A stretch of DNA of 64,000 bases from Bacteroidota bacterium (GCA_011050615.1 DRFJ01000056.1:39570-103569), one strand, 5' to 3'. Shown: positions 1 through 10,147, counted from the first letter of the stretch. The notes: generated by a model not told the origin, from the letters alone. Made by a program: numbers and translations.

Positions 1-150
1 TTAAAACCACTGGTGGATGCTTCAGGTATTGATAATTTATTGCTCAGGAAAAGACCTGAGGAACTGGGAGTGGATGATTTTATCAGACTAACCGAACTTG
101 TTGAAGCTTTAATGAACAAAAATACGAATAGCCATGTCCAGGACAATTGA
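1..150 (+). CDS. rsmA: RsmA/KsgA 16S rRNA dimethyladenosine transferase, C-terminal fragment (cut by window edge)
   Basis: Open frame from base 1 to the TGA at 148-150 gives 49 residues ending in an Arg-Pro-Glu-Glu-Leu-(x)n-Asp-Phe-(x)3-Thr pattern. This is what the C-terminal helical domain of RsmA (KsgA) looks like in Bacteroidetes; that enzyme dimethylates two adjacent adenines in 16S rRNA helix 45. Its 3' end overlaps the next gene, mgtE, by 17 bases, and the rsmA-mgtE order is common in Bacteroidetes, which supports the call. The catalytic Rossmann domain lies outside the window, so identity rests on the tail and on context. Confidence 0.6.
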   Translation, partial: LKPLVDASGIDNLLLRKRPEELGVDDFIRLTELVEALMNKNTNSHVQDN

Positions 151-1501
151 AATCAGCAGGGAATTTATTGATGAACTGAGGGAAGCCATTAAGGAAAATG
201 ATGAAAAGAAAGCACTTGAGCTTATAACTGATTTCCATGCAGCTGACATAGCCGATCTGTATGACGATATCAGTATTGAAGAAGCTCGTTACCTTTATCT
301 TCTTCTTGACGGGGAACGTGCATCCGATGTCCTGGCAGAGCTTGACGAGGATGACAGGGAAAGATTCCTTGAGGTCTTGCCGGGTGAAGTGATTGCACAG
401 AAGTTTATTGACCATATGGACTCCGATGACGCTGCCGACGTAATCGGAGATCTTTCAGAGGAGAAGAAACAGGAAATACTCCTGCATCTTGATGACCTGG
501 AACAGGCGGGTGATATCGTAGACCTTCTGGGCTATGATGAGGACAGTGCAGGGGGACTGATGGCCAAGGAGATGATAAAAGTCAACGAGAACTGGACAAT
601 ACTAACCTGCCTTAAGGAAATGGCGAATCAGGCTGATGAGGTTGATGAGGTATATTATGTTTACGTTGTAGATGACAATAATAAACTCAGGGGCATAGTG
701 TCACTCAAGAAGATGCTGCTCAGCAATAATGCCACAAAGGTTAAAACTATTATTGAGGATGATATTATCTCGGTTAACACATCAACACCGGGGGAGGAAG
801 TTGCACAGATTATGGTAAAGTACGACCTTGTGGCAATTCCGGTAGTAGATTCACTCGGACGCCTTGTGGGACGTATTACCATTGATGACATCGTTGATTT
901 TATCAGGGAAGAAGCCGAGAGAGATTACCAGATGGCATCGGGTCTGACAGATGAGGTTGAGGCCGGAGATAAAGTACTGTATATTACCAGGGTCAGATTG
1001 CCCTGGCTTTTTATAGGATTGCTGGGAGGTATACTGGGAGCGCTGGTCCTCGGCAGATTTGAGGGAAGCCTGAAAATGTACCCCGAGATGGCTTTCTTTA
1101 TACCTCTTATTGCTGCTATGGGTGGTAATGTGGGGATACAATCATCAGCCATTATAGTACAGGGCCTGGCAAATAATACCCTTAAGGGGGAAAGTACCAT
1201 CAAAAGGCTCTTGAAGGAATTCCTGGTTGCCCTGGTAAATGGCCTGATCCTGGCAGCAATAATTTTTGTCTATAATTTTTTTGTAAACGATTCCTTTGCC
1301 CTTACACTTACAGTGAGTGCTTCGTTGTTAGCTGTTATTCTTTTTGCAGCCCTTTTCGGAACCTTTATTCCGCTTATACTGGACAGTTTCAAGATTGACC
1401 CGGCACTGGCCACAGGACCCTTTATAACAACAATGAACGATATTATAGGTCTTTTTATGTATATGATTATTGGGAGGCTGCTTTACGGGGTATTTGTATG
1501 A
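134..1501 (+). CDS. mgtE: MgtE-type magnesium transporter
   Basis: 455 residues, the usual length for MgtE. The order is an N-terminal acidic helical MgtE_N domain (about 20-125) rich in Asp/Glu pairs, two CBS domains (about 135-260), and a C-terminal membrane domain of about five helices (from about 290). MgtE is a Mg2+-gated homodimeric channel of the inner membrane; the cytosolic N and CBS domains close the pore when Mg2+ is high. The start at 134 lies inside the end of rsmA, suggesting translational coupling. The downstream gene is convergent, with only 13 bases between stop codons. Confidence 0.96.
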   Translation: MSRTIEISREFIDELREAIKENDEKKALELITDFHAADIADLYDDISIEEARYLYLLLDGERASDVLAELDEDDRERFLEVLPGEVIAQKFIDHMDSDDAADVIGDLSEEKKQEILLHLDDLEQAGDIVDLLGYDEDSAGGLMAKEMIKVNENWTILTCLKEMANQADEVDEVYYVYVVDDNNKLRGIVSLKKMLLSNNATKVKTIIEDDIISVNTSTPGEEVAQIMVKYDLVAIPVVDSLGRLVGRITIDDIVDFIREEAERDYQMASGLTDEVEAGDKVLYITRVRLPWLFIGLLGGILGALVLGRFEGSLKMYPEMAFFIPLIAAMGGNVGIQSSAIIVQGLANNTLKGESTIKRLLKEFLVALVNGLILAAIIFVYNFFVNDSFALTLTVSASLLAVILFAALFGTFIPLILDSFKIDPALATGPFITTMNDIIGLFMYMIIGRLLYGVFV

Positions 1502-1514
1502 AAAGGGCCCCGGT

Positions 1515-2765
1515 TCAGAAAGAGAAGCCTATGGCATCAACAGGATTCATACGGGATGCTGCATGGGCAGGTGCATAGCCTGCAACAATACCTATTACAG
1601 CCGAAATAATTATCCCGAGAAAAATATTTCCAAAGGTCAGATGCATATTCAACTCCCATAAATAATTTACTATGCCGGTGCCCATTAAAATAAATATCAG
1701 TCCGATAATACCACCTGTTATTGAAAGCAGCATCGACTCATACAGGAATTGCCATAGTATAAACATTCTTTTGGCTCCCAGTGCCATCTGTATTCCAATT
1801 ATGCTTGTGCGTTCCCTGACCGATACAAACATGATATTGGCTATACCAAAGCCTCCGACAAGAATGGAGAAGCCACCAATTATCCATCCCCCCACATTTA
1901 TACCTGCAAATACGCTCTCAAAACCCTGTGTAAGTAGGCTTGCGCGGTTAATTGAAAAATTATTCGTTTCATCGGGTTTGAGCCTGCGCGCTGCTCTGAG
2001 TATCATTGCGGCTTCATCGCCCAGTTCCTGAACAGCAACACCCTCGCGGGTTTTTAACATTATATTCGAATTGATAAACCTGTTACGCATATTTACTAAC
2101 TTTTTTGCATAGTTTACAGGTATCACGGTCATCTCATCCATGCCACTGTCGCTTATCCCTCCCTGTCCTTCAGCCTTGAATACACCTATTACCCTTGTCT
2201 TATACCCTGATATAATCAGGTCTTTGCCAACAGGATCAAGGTCTTCGAAGATAGTTTCTGCTGTTACCGCACCAATTACAGCAACTCTTTTTCCTGTCAG
2301 AAGCTCATTAGGAGAAAAATATCGTCCCCTGGCTATCTCAAATGAACGTATTTCATCAAAACCTTCGGAAACACCCCATAAATAGGCATCATTTACAGCA
2401 TTATCCCGGTACTTGAAATTGCGTGTGAAGATCACTGAAAAGGAAGCTGAGGCAGATTTAGTGGAATTCCTTAAAATAGCCTCGTAATCGTCAAGGCTTA
2501 CTGCAGGCCAGGATATCAGATCCCACCAGGGCAGGTTAGGATCGAAGGACCATGGCATCTTTTGTACATATACCACATCATCGCCAAGAGTGGCTATACT
2601 GTCCCGGACAGAACTTTCCATCCAGTCGAGAACAGTGAATACAGAAATAATGGCAAATATCCCTATGGTAATCCCAAACAAAGACAGAAAAGTCCTTAGC
2701 TTATTTACGATAATTGAATTGATCGCAAAGAGGAATCCTTCCTTTATCAATCTGAAAAAAATCAT
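1515..2765 (-). CDS. MacB/FtsX-family ABC transporter permease
   Basis: 416 residues. One N-terminal membrane helix (about 20-45) is followed by a large periplasmic MacB_PCD-like domain (about 50-270) and three C-terminal helices (about 285-405) of the FtsX type. This 1+3 topology is that of MacB/LolCE-like permeases, which move lipoproteins, peptides or drugs or act as mechanotransmitters in the periplasm. No ATPase or membrane-fusion gene sits beside it, so the partner ATPase must be encoded elsewhere and the substrate cannot be told. Orphan permeases of this kind are frequent in Bacteroidetes. It converges with mgtE and is divergent from purH. Confidence 0.88.
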   Translation of the reverse strand: MIFFRLIKEGFLFAINSIIVNKLRTFLSLFGITIGIFAIISVFTVLDWMESSVRDSIATLGDDVVYVQKMPWSFDPNLPWWDLISWPAVSLDDYEAILRNSTKSASASFSVIFTRNFKYRDNAVNDAYLWGVSEGFDEIRSFEIARGRYFSPNELLTGKRVAVIGAVTAETIFEDLDPVGKDLIISGYKTRVIGVFKAEGQGGISDSGMDEMTVIPVNYAKKLVNMRNRFINSNIMLKTREGVAVQELGDEAAMILRAARRLKPDETNNFSINRASLLTQGFESVFAGINVGGWIIGGFSILVGGFGIANIMFVSVRERTSIIGIQMALGAKRMFILWQFLYESMLLSITGGIIGLIFILMGTGIVNYLWELNMHLTFGNIFLGIIISAVIGIVAGYAPAHAASRMNPVDAIGFSF

Positions 2766-2912
2766 GACTCAAATATACTTAATTTATGGATTGATTGAAA
2801 CGAGCAGTTCCCAAATTACCTGAAAAGTACGGAATACATTGTACGACAATAAAAAAATATATATTTTTAAGCCTGTTAAATCATCCCGGGTATTAGGTCT
2901 AATTTATTGAAT

Positions 2913-4436
2913 ATGAGGGAAAAGAAGATAAAATCCGCTTTATTGTCTGTATATCACAAAGATGGACTTGCAGATATAGTCAAAAAGCTTGATGAGCTGG
3001 GAGTAAAAATTATTTCCACAGGTGGGACTCACAGCTTCATATCCGGACTCGGTATTGAAGCTGAAAAGGTTGAAGACCTTACATCATATCCTTCAATACT
3101 TGGTGGCAGGGTAAAGACCCTTCATCCGAAAATTTTCGGGGGTATACTGGCACGAAGGGATAATGAAACAGATATCGCGCATCTGGCCGAATATGATATA
3201 CCTGAGATTGACCTGATAGTGGTCGACCTCTATCCCTTCAGTGAGACGGTGGCTTCGGGTGCCGGGGAAGAGGATATAATCGAGAAAATTGATATCGGGG
3301 GTATATCACTGATAAGAGCAGCAGCAAAAAACTACAGGGATACAGTTATTATATCACACAGGGGTCAGTACAAGCGCTTATATGAATTGCTTGATTCACA
3401 AGGGGGTATGATTAGCCTGGAAGAAAGAAGACGGTTTGCAGCAGAGGCCTTCAGTGTAAGTTCCGAATATGACACCCATATATTCAATTACTTTAACCGG
3501 AAAGAGGGTCTGGATTTGTTCAGGGAAAGCTTAAGCGAAGCGAAATTGCTGAGATATGGCGAGAATCCGCATCAGAGGGGTATATTCTATGGTAAGCCGG
3601 GGGAAATATTCGAACAATTACATGGCAAGGAAATATCCTACAATAATCTTCTTGATATTGATTCGGCAATTGCTCTTATTGAAGAGTTTGACGAAACAAC
3701 ATTTGCAATAATAAAGCATAATAATGCCTGCGGTCTGGCTTCACGATCAGGGCTGCTTAATGCATGGAAAGACGCGCTTGCAGGTGATCCTGTTTCAGCT
3801 TTTGGAGGAGTTTTGATTACGAACAGGGAAATTGATGCGGAGACAGCTGCAGAGATTGATAAACTTTTTTTTGAGGTAATAATAGCACCTTCATACAGTG
3901 AAGCTGCCCTTGAGGTGCTGAAGCATAAAAAGAACCGTATAATTCTTAAGCAGAAGGGCAGTAACGAACAGACTTACAGCTACAGGACGGTTTTAAATGG
4001 CATCTTACTACAGGATAGGGATTTGAAAACAGAGAAGGCGGAAGATATGAAAACAGTGACCAGGGTCAGCCCTGATAAGGTCCAGCTTACCGACCTTGAG
4101 TTTGCCAACAAGATAGTTAAGCACAGCAAATCCAATACCATAGTGCTTGCAGGCAACAAACAGCTTTATGCCAGTGGGGTGGGAATGACCTCCCGGGTTG
4201 ATGCCCTGAGCTTTGCTGTTGAGAAAGCCAAAAATTTTGGCTTTGATCTCAGCACTGCCGTGATGGCTTCAGATGCATTCTTCCCCTTTGCCGACAGTGT
4301 TGAAATAGCACACAGGGAAGGGATTAAGGCAGTGATTCAGCCGGGAGGATCAATAAGGGATAATCAATCAATTGATTTTTGTAATGATAAGGGGATGTCA
4401 ATGGTATTTACGGGAACCAGGCATTTCAAACACTAA
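2913..4436 (+). CDS. purH: Bifunctional AICAR formyltransferase / IMP cyclohydrolase
   Basis: Catalyses the last two steps of de novo purine synthesis: formylation of AICAR with 10-formyl-THF, then ring closure to IMP. The N-terminal MGS-like cyclohydrolase domain (about 1-130, with the conserved Gly-Gly-Arg-Val-Lys-Thr-Leu-His-Pro motif) precedes the AICARFT domain, which contains the Lys-His-Asn-Asn-Ala-Cys-Gly motif. About 507 residues, normal for the family. I prefer the ATG at 2913 over the in-frame TTG at 2907. An imperfect Bacteroidetes -7 box is visible near 2864-2871. It is followed 24 bases later by mreB, an order seen in many Bacteroidetes. Confidence 0.97.
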   Translation: MREKKIKSALLSVYHKDGLADIVKKLDELGVKIISTGGTHSFISGLGIEAEKVEDLTSYPSILGGRVKTLHPKIFGGILARRDNETDIAHLAEYDIPEIDLIVVDLYPFSETVASGAGEEDIIEKIDIGGISLIRAAAKNYRDTVIISHRGQYKRLYELLDSQGGMISLEERRRFAAEAFSVSSEYDTHIFNYFNRKEGLDLFRESLSEAKLLRYGENPHQRGIFYGKPGEIFEQLHGKEISYNNLLDIDSAIALIEEFDETTFAIIKHNNACGLASRSGLLNAWKDALAGDPVSAFGGVLITNREIDAETAAEIDKLFFEVIIAPSYSEAALEVLKHKKNRIILKQKGSNEQTYSYRTVLNGILLQDRDLKTEKAEDMKTVTRVSPDKVQLTDLEFANKIVKHSKSNTIVLAGNKQLYASGVGMTSRVDALSFAVEKAKNFGFDLSTAVMASDAFFPFADSVEIAHREGIKAVIQPGGSIRDNQSIDFCNDKGMSMVFTGTRHFKH

Positions 4437-4460
4437 TACTTACCAATAATAAATATTCAG

Positions 4461-5483
4461 ATGGGGATATTTTCTTTCTTGACACAGGAGATAGCTATTG
4501 ATCTTGGAACAGCCAATACAATAATCATCCATAATGATAAAATCGTAGTAGATGAGCCTTCAATCGTTGCTGTGGATAAAAACACCGGTAAACTGATTGC
4601 TATCGGGGAAAAGGCAAGGCAGATGCATGGAAAAACCCATGAGAATATCAGGACGGTACGACCCTTGAGAGATGGTGTAATTGCAGACTTCAATGCTGCT
4701 GAACAGATGATCAGGGGCATGATAAAAATGATAAACAAAAAACCCGCCCTTTTCTCTCCTACACTGAAAATGGTTGTCTGCATTCCTTCAGGAAGCACGG
4801 AAGTGGAAATACGCGCGGTGCGCGACTCTTCCGAGCATGCAGGAGGAAGGGATGTCTACCTCATTTATGAACCCATGGCAGCGGCAATAGGCATTGGACT
4901 GGATGTAGAGGCGCCAGAGGGTTTTATGGTGGTTGACATTGGCGGTGGAACAACAGAGATAGCCGTAATAGCCCTGGGAGGTATAGTCTGCAACAAATCC
5001 ATCAGAACGGCCGGTGACGGGTTTACAAATGATATCCAATCATATATGAGGCACCAGCACAATATTAAGATTGGTGAACGTACAGCAGAGGATATTAAGA
5101 TAAATGTGGGTGCTGCCCTGCCTTCAATTGAAGACCCTCCTGCTGATCTTATTGTCAGGGGCCCGAACCTTATGACGGCAATGCCTGTGGAAATACCTGT
5201 CTCTTACCAGGAAATAGCACATTGCCTTGACAAGTCCATCTCAAAGGTGGAAACAGCAATTTTAAGTGTGCTGGAACAAACACCACCTGAACTGTATGCA
5301 GATATAGTAGCCAGGGGTATATTTCTGGCAGGCGGAGGAGCATTGCTCCGCGGGCTTTCAAAAAGATTAACAGATAAAATAAGTATACCGTTTCACATAG
5401 CTGAAGATCCGATTCATGCTGTGGCAAGAGGAACGGGAGTAGCTTTAAAGAATTCAGATAAATTTTCGTTCCTCATGAGATAA
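4461..5483 (+). CDS. mreB: Rod-shape-determining actin homologue MreB
   Basis: 340 residues with actin-fold phosphate-binding motifs (Asp-Leu-Gly-Thr-Ala-Asn near the N-terminus and Asp-Ile-Gly-Gly-Gly-Thr-Thr-Glu mid-protein). MreB polymerises beneath the inner membrane and guides the elongation machinery. It is the first gene of a tight five-gene run (mreB, mreC, mreD, PBP2, rodA) with gaps of 15 bases or fewer or overlaps, so the products are probably made together and assemble into the rod complex. The window is therefore from a rod-forming or elongating cell type. Confidence 0.97.
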   Translation: MGIFSFLTQEIAIDLGTANTIIIHNDKIVVDEPSIVAVDKNTGKLIAIGEKARQMHGKTHENIRTVRPLRDGVIADFNAAEQMIRGMIKMINKKPALFSPTLKMVVCIPSGSTEVEIRAVRDSSEHAGGRDVYLIYEPMAAAIGIGLDVEAPEGFMVVDIGGGTTEIAVIALGGIVCNKSIRTAGDGFTNDIQSYMRHQHNIKIGERTAEDIKINVGAALPSIEDPPADLIVRGPNLMTAMPVEIPVSYQEIAHCLDKSISKVETAILSVLEQTPPELYADIVARGIFLAGGGALLRGLSKRLTDKISIPFHIAEDPIHAVARGTGVALKNSDKFSFLMR

Positions 5484-5498
5484 TACCGGGGGTAGTAA

Positions 5499-6329
5499 AT
5501 GAGAAGTCTTTTAAACTTCCTGAAAAAATTCGGTAACGTCCTGCTCTTTATCCTTCTGGAGCTGATAGCCTTCTATCTGCTGGCAGCAAGGCCTAATTAT
5601 CATAATATTAAACTGACAAAAGCAATTAATGCCACAAAAGCTGCAATGAGAAAAAAAATTAACAATGCTGTTGATTATTTCTCATTAAGTGATATTAATA
5701 AGCAGCTCGTAAGGGAAAATGAAGAGTTGAAAAACACACTTCAGAGAATATATAAAAGTGAGGAGTTGACTACCTTCAATGTTACCGACAGCATTTACAG
5801 GCAGCAGTATGTTTATATATCTGCAGCAGTAGTAAACAACAGTGTAAATAAACAGAAAAATTATATTACTCTTGACCGGGGAAGGCTCAGCGGGGTGAAA
5901 GAAGATATGGCAGTGATATGTCCGGAAGGAATAGTTGGAATAATTGTTGAAGTTGGAAGGAATTATTCCATTGCCATGTCGGTCCTTAACCTTGAATTCA
6001 GGTTGTCTGCCAGGCTGAGCAAAAACGGGTATTTCGGCTCTCTGACCTGGGATGGGGGGAATGTGAACAGTTTAATACTAAAGGAGATACCCAATCATGT
6101 AAATGTTTCAGTTGGCGATACTGTTGAAACAACCGGGTATTCGGCTGTCTTTCCTGAAGGTATAATGATTGGAACCATCAGCGATTTTGACGAGAGGGGA
6201 GGTGATTTCCTGGATATTAAAATACAACCTTCAACGGATTTCAGGAAACTCAGCAATGCCTATATTATAGCTAACCTTAAAAAGGATGAGCAATTAAAAA
6301 TTGAATCGGGAATACAGGGAACAAGATAA
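5499..6329 (+). CDS. mreC: Rod-shape-determining protein MreC
   Basis: 276 residues: one N-terminal membrane helix (about 12-30), a coiled-coil stretch (about 45-95, many Lys/Glu/Asn and Leu heptads) and the periplasmic beta-barrel pair typical of MreC. It links MreB and MreD to the PBP2-RodA synthase in the periplasm. It starts 15 bases after mreB; 'gggggtag' just upstream is one of the few purine-rich possible ribosome-binding sites here. Assignment rests on position plus topology and the conserved 'Leu-Asp-Arg-Gly' region after the coiled coil. Confidence 0.94.
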   Translation: MRSLLNFLKKFGNVLLFILLELIAFYLLAARPNYHNIKLTKAINATKAAMRKKINNAVDYFSLSDINKQLVRENEELKNTLQRIYKSEELTTFNVTDSIYRQQYVYISAAVVNNSVNKQKNYITLDRGRLSGVKEDMAVICPEGIVGIIVEVGRNYSIAMSVLNLEFRLSARLSKNGYFGSLTWDGGNVNSLILKEIPNHVNVSVGDTVETTGYSAVFPEGIMIGTISDFDERGGDFLDIKIQPSTDFRKLSNAYIIANLKKDEQLKIESGIQGTR

Positions 6330-6334
6330 GTATC

Positions 6335-6841
6335 ATGCTAAACACAATTCTGAAATATACAGGTCTTTTCATTCTCCTGCTTGCAATCCAGCTGCTGCTC
6401 TTAAACAATATACAGTTCAGCGGCTTTGTTAATCCCTATATCTATATTTTATTTATTCTGCTTCTTCCTTTTGAAACACCTTCATGGCTGCTATTGATAC
6501 TTTCCTTTGCCACAGGGATGGTAATGGATATAAGCTCGGTTACCCATGGCCTTCATACCTCTGCCACGGTTTTTGCCGGCTTCCTGAGGCCCTATGTACT
6601 CAACTTTGTAGCACCGCATGAGGGTTATGAACAGGGCGACCTGCCCGGTATCAAGGCCTATGGTTTCAGATGGTTCATTACCTATGTGATTATTATTGTT
6701 GCACTTCATCACTTCTTTCTTTTCTATATAGAAGTATTCAAATTCGAATACTTCTTCAGAACCTTGCTCAGGGTACTCCTCAGTACAGGATTTACCCTTA
6801 TGTTTATTGTTATTGTACAGTCGGTAATTATCAGGAGGTAG
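6335..6841 (+). CDS. mreD: Rod-shape-determining membrane protein MreD
   Basis: 168 residues with about five membrane helices and short loops, as expected of MreD. It follows mreC by 5 bases and precedes PBP2. The sequence itself is poorly conserved, as is usual in this family, so the call depends on topology and on its place between mreC and the PBP2 gene. Its last codons (Arg-Arg-stop) double as a purine-rich Shine-Dalgarno-like stretch, 'aggaggta', for the next gene. Confidence 0.9.
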   Translation: MLNTILKYTGLFILLLAIQLLLLNNIQFSGFVNPYIYILFILLLPFETPSWLLLILSFATGMVMDISSVTHGLHTSATVFAGFLRPYVLNFVAPHEGYEQGDLPGIKAYGFRWFITYVIIIVALHHFFLFYIEVFKFEYFFRTLLRVLLSTGFTLMFIVIVQSVIIRR

Positions 6842-6843
6842 CT

Positions 6844-8739
6844 TTGAACAGCTTGAAAGATATATATAGCAGCAGAAAGATCTTTTTCTATGCGATTGTA
6901 ATTATTGCTGCTCTTATTCTTTTATCCAGGCTTTTTGCCCTCCAGGTGCTTAATAAATCATACCGTGTATCTGCCCAGAATAATGTTTTACGTTATGTAA
7001 CCCAGTATCCGGCCAGGGGTCTTATCTATGACAGGAATGGTAAGTTACTGGTTTATAACCAGGCTGCCTATGACCTGATGGTTATCCCCGGTCAGACACG
7101 GGAAATCGATACCCTGGAATTATGTACTATCCTGGGTGTGGACCAGGAGTTTTTTGCCAGGAGGATGCGGGCAGCAGTTCAATATTCAGAATATGCACCC
7201 TCGGTTTTTCTCAAGATGGTTTCTTCGGAAACCTATGCCCGGCTGCAGGAAGTTCTGTATAAGTACCCGGGCTTTTACGTTCAGGTGCGTACACTCAGAA
7301 AATATACTTACCCTTCTGCTGCCCATGTGCTGGGTTATGTAGGCGAGGTGAATAATGAGGAAATTAAGTCTGATCCATATTACAGGGCGGGTGATTACAT
7401 AGGTAAAAACGGCATAGAAAAATCCTATGAATTACAACTTAGGGGACAAAAGGGACTGAAGATTTTTCTGGTTGATGTCCATAACAGGGTGAAAGGTTCA
7501 TACCAGGGTGGCAGGCATGATACCATCCCCGTCACCGGGAGCAATCTTGTTACAACACTAGATATTGACCTGCAGCGTTACGGGGAGAAGCTAATGGGCG
7601 ATAAAAATGGAAGTATAGTGGCACTGGAACCGTCTACAGGGGAGGTACTGGCACTTATCTCCACACCTGATTATGATCCTTCACTGCTTGTAGGAAGAAT
7701 CCGTTCAGAGAATTATACAAGACTGCAGAATGATACGCTGGAGCCTCTTTTTAACCGGGCCCTTATGGCTTCTTATCCTCCCGGTTCAACTTTTAAGCCC
7801 GTGAACGGCCTGATAGCACTGCAGGAAGGAATCATAACAAGGAATTACGAATATTTCTGTGACAATGGCTATTATGCCCCGGGGATACATGTCGCCTGTC
7901 ACCATTTTGCTTCATTCAATATGCCTGAAGCAATAACAGCTTCTTGTAATGCTTATTTTTGCAATGCCTTCAGGCTCTTAATTGATAATCCCAAATACGG
8001 ATCAACAGCAGAAGGACTTAACAGGTGGCGCTCCTACCTGTCTGAATTCGGTTTCGGATCAAAGCTGGGCATCGATTTTACCAATGAGCTTGCGGGATTT
8101 GTACCCAGGCCATCATTTTATGATAATATCTACGGTGAAAACCGCTGGAGGGCTCTCACCATAATATCTATGGGCATAGGACAGGGTGAACTGGGCACCA
8201 CACCCCTGCAAATGGCCAATATGACTGCCATAATAGCCAACAGGGGCTACTACATGACACCACATATCATAAAGGCAATAGATGATGATACTCTTGCTGT
8301 TGATCAGTCTTTCAGACAAAGACACGAGGTAGGTGTTGACTCATCCCATTTCGAGGTAATCGTCGAAGGAATGAAGGGTGTTGTAAACGGTGGTGAGGAT
8401 GCAACGGCCAGATGGGTGGCCATAAAAGACATAGTGATGTGTGGAAAAACAGGTACGGCGGAAAATCCGCACGGCCCTGATCATTCTATTTTTGTTGCCT
8501 TTGCCCCAGAGAAAAATCCCAAAATTGCACTGGCAGTCTATGTTGAAAATACAGGCTTCGGTTCAACTTATGCTGCTCCGGTAGCCAGCCTTATGATTGA
8601 AAAGTACCTCAAAGGTAAGATTGAAAATACATGGCTGGAGAATTATATTCTTAATCCTCCCCGGCCTCAGGTCAGGGAGGAGGTTGAAGAAGAAAAGGAA
8701 GAGGAAATAAAGGAAGAAGAAATTGACGAGAAGAATTAA
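6844..8739 (+). CDS. mrdA: Penicillin-binding protein 2 (elongasome transpeptidase)
   Basis: 631 residues from the TTG at 6844, which I chose because it sits a few bases after the purine-rich end of mreD (6831-6840); the open frame extends further upstream only by running through mreD. An N-terminal membrane helix and PBP dimerisation domain precede the transpeptidase, whose motifs are intact: S315-T-F-K318 (after Pro-Pro-Gly), S367-C-N369 and K535-T-G537. It cross-links peptidoglycan during elongation with the glycosyltransferase RodA encoded next. The last 25 residues are almost all Glu/Lys, an unusual charged tail. The 3' end overlaps rodA by 17 bases. Confidence 0.96.
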   Translation: MNSLKDIYSSRKIFFYAIVIIAALILLSRLFALQVLNKSYRVSAQNNVLRYVTQYPARGLIYDRNGKLLVYNQAAYDLMVIPGQTREIDTLELCTILGVDQEFFARRMRAAVQYSEYAPSVFLKMVSSETYARLQEVLYKYPGFYVQVRTLRKYTYPSAAHVLGYVGEVNNEEIKSDPYYRAGDYIGKNGIEKSYELQLRGQKGLKIFLVDVHNRVKGSYQGGRHDTIPVTGSNLVTTLDIDLQRYGEKLMGDKNGSIVALEPSTGEVLALISTPDYDPSLLVGRIRSENYTRLQNDTLEPLFNRALMASYPPGSTFKPVNGLIALQEGIITRNYEYFCDNGYYAPGIHVACHHFASFNMPEAITASCNAYFCNAFRLLIDNPKYGSTAEGLNRWRSYLSEFGFGSKLGIDFTNELAGFVPRPSFYDNIYGENRWRALTIISMGIGQGELGTTPLQMANMTAIIANRGYYMTPHIIKAIDDDTLAVDQSFRQRHEVGVDSSHFEVIVEGMKGVVNGGEDATARWVAIKDIVMCGKTGTAENPHGPDHSIFVAFAPEKNPKIALAVYVENTGFGSTYAAPVASLMIEKYLKGKIENTWLENYILNPPRPQVREEVEEEKEEEIKEEEIDEKN

Positions 8740-10147
8740 TATATGGGCCGGTATAGACTGGGCAGTGGTGGTAATCTACCTGCTGTTCGTATTATTTGGT
8801 TGGATTAATATTTATGCAGCCGTATATAACGAGGAGCATTCATCCATATTTGATCTCAGCCAGAGATACGGGAAGCAACTCATCTGGATTATTGCAGCCC
8901 TCTTGATTGCTGTTACGATAATATTGATTGACAGCCGTTTCTATATTTTCTTTTCTTATATCTTATATATTGCTGTACTCTTATCTCTCATAGCCGTTCT
9001 GCTGTTCGGGAAAGAAGTTAATGGCGCCAGGTCATGGTTTGAAATTGGCAGCCTGAGCCTGCAGCCTGCTGAGTTTACCAAATTTGTTACGGTACTGGCG
9101 CTGGCACGCTATTTTTCCGGGGAGGGAAGGACACCGGCTTCATTCAAAAATCTTGTTTTTCCCCTGGTGATTATTTTTTTACCTGCCCTGCTAATTGCCT
9201 TACAGCCCGATCATGGCTCAGCATTAATATTATTTTCGCTTGTCCTTGTCCTCTTCAGGGAAGGGCTTTCACCCTATTTATTTGTTACAGGAATACTGGC
9301 AGCCATACTTTTTATAGCTACACTGCTTGTCGACAGTGTTATAATATATGCCACTATCATTATTGCAGGCTTTATTATACATCTTTTAACAGGAAGGGGG
9401 GCCAGGATAAGTTTTGGCGGCCTGGGTATCTATCTGCTTACAGGCGGAGGAGCATTTGCCCTCATATATTTTATTACCGGGAATGCCATGCTTGAAATGG
9501 TTTTCATTATTGCGCTGGTAGTATCAGGATTTATTTATGCTTATTATATCTACCGTTATAAGGCCACGAATGTTCTGATTCTGCTTGCTTTCCTCTTTGG
9601 CAGCATGATATTTACATATTCCGTTGACTATGCCTTCAACAATATTCTTCTGCCGCATCAACAAACCAGGATAAATGTTGTCCTTGGAATTGAATCGGAT
9701 CCTTCGGGGGCAGGATATAACCTGAATCAGTCAAAAATATCAATTGGTTCGGGCGGATTTTCGGGTAAAGGTTTTCTGCAGGGCACACAAACTAAATTCA
9801 AGTTTGTCCCTGAACAAAGCACCGATTTTATTTTCTGTACCGTTGGAGAGGAATGGGGATTTATGGGCACCTCACTGGTTGTTATTTTATATTCCATACT
9901 GCTGTTCAGGATCATAAGCCTGGCCGAGCGGCAGCGTTCGGCTTTTTCAAGGATATACGGTTACGGGCTTTTTTCCATTCTGCTTTTTCATTTCCTGATA
10001 AACGTGGGGATGACAATCGGGCTGGTCCCGGTAATCGGTATCCCCTTACCCTTCTTCAGTTACGGGGGTTCATCACTGTGGGGATTTACAATTTTGCTGT
10101 TCATATTTTTGCGGCTGGATGCGAGCAGGAGCGAACACCTGGTGTAA
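8723..10147 (+). CDS. rodA: Peptidoglycan glycosyltransferase RodA (SEDS family)
   Basis: 474 residues, about ten to twelve membrane helices, with SEDS landmarks such as the Gly-Lys-Glu-Val-Asn-Gly-Ala-Arg-Ser-Trp loop and the C-terminal Pro-Phe-Phe-Ser-Tyr-Gly-Gly-Ser motif. SEDS proteins polymerise lipid II; RodA works with PBP2, whose gene overlaps it. It has a TTG start at 8723, with no in-frame ATG nearby. Compared with proteobacterial RodA it carries extra helices in the middle (about 185-270), as Bacteroidetes versions do. Its stop codon directly abuts the stop of the convergent gene. Confidence 0.96.
   Translation: MTRRINIWAGIDWAVVVIYLLFVLFGWINIYAAVYNEEHSSIFDLSQRYGKQLIWIIAALLIAVTIILIDSRFYIFFSYILYIAVLLSLIAVLLFGKEVNGARSWFEIGSLSLQPAEFTKFVTVLALARYFSGEGRTPASFKNLVFPLVIIFLPALLIALQPDHGSALILFSLVLVLFREGLSPYLFVTGILAAILFIATLLVDSVIIYATIIIAGFIIHLLTGRGARISFGGLGIYLLTGGGAFALIYFITGNAMLEMVFIIALVVSGFIYAYYIYRYKATNVLILLAFLFGSMIFTYSVDYAFNNILLPHQQTRINVVLGIESDPSGAGYNLNQSKISIGSGGFSGKGFLQGTQTKFKFVPEQSTDFIFCTVGEEWGFMGTSLVVILYSILLFRIISLAERQRSAFSRIYGYGLFSILLFHFLINVGMTIGLVPVIGIPLPFFSYGGSSLWGFTILLFIFLRLDASRSEHLV

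Noticed and set aside
2907..2912. TTG start two codons upstream of the purH ATG
   Set aside because: The ATG at 2913 gives the usual N-terminus; the TTG has no support.
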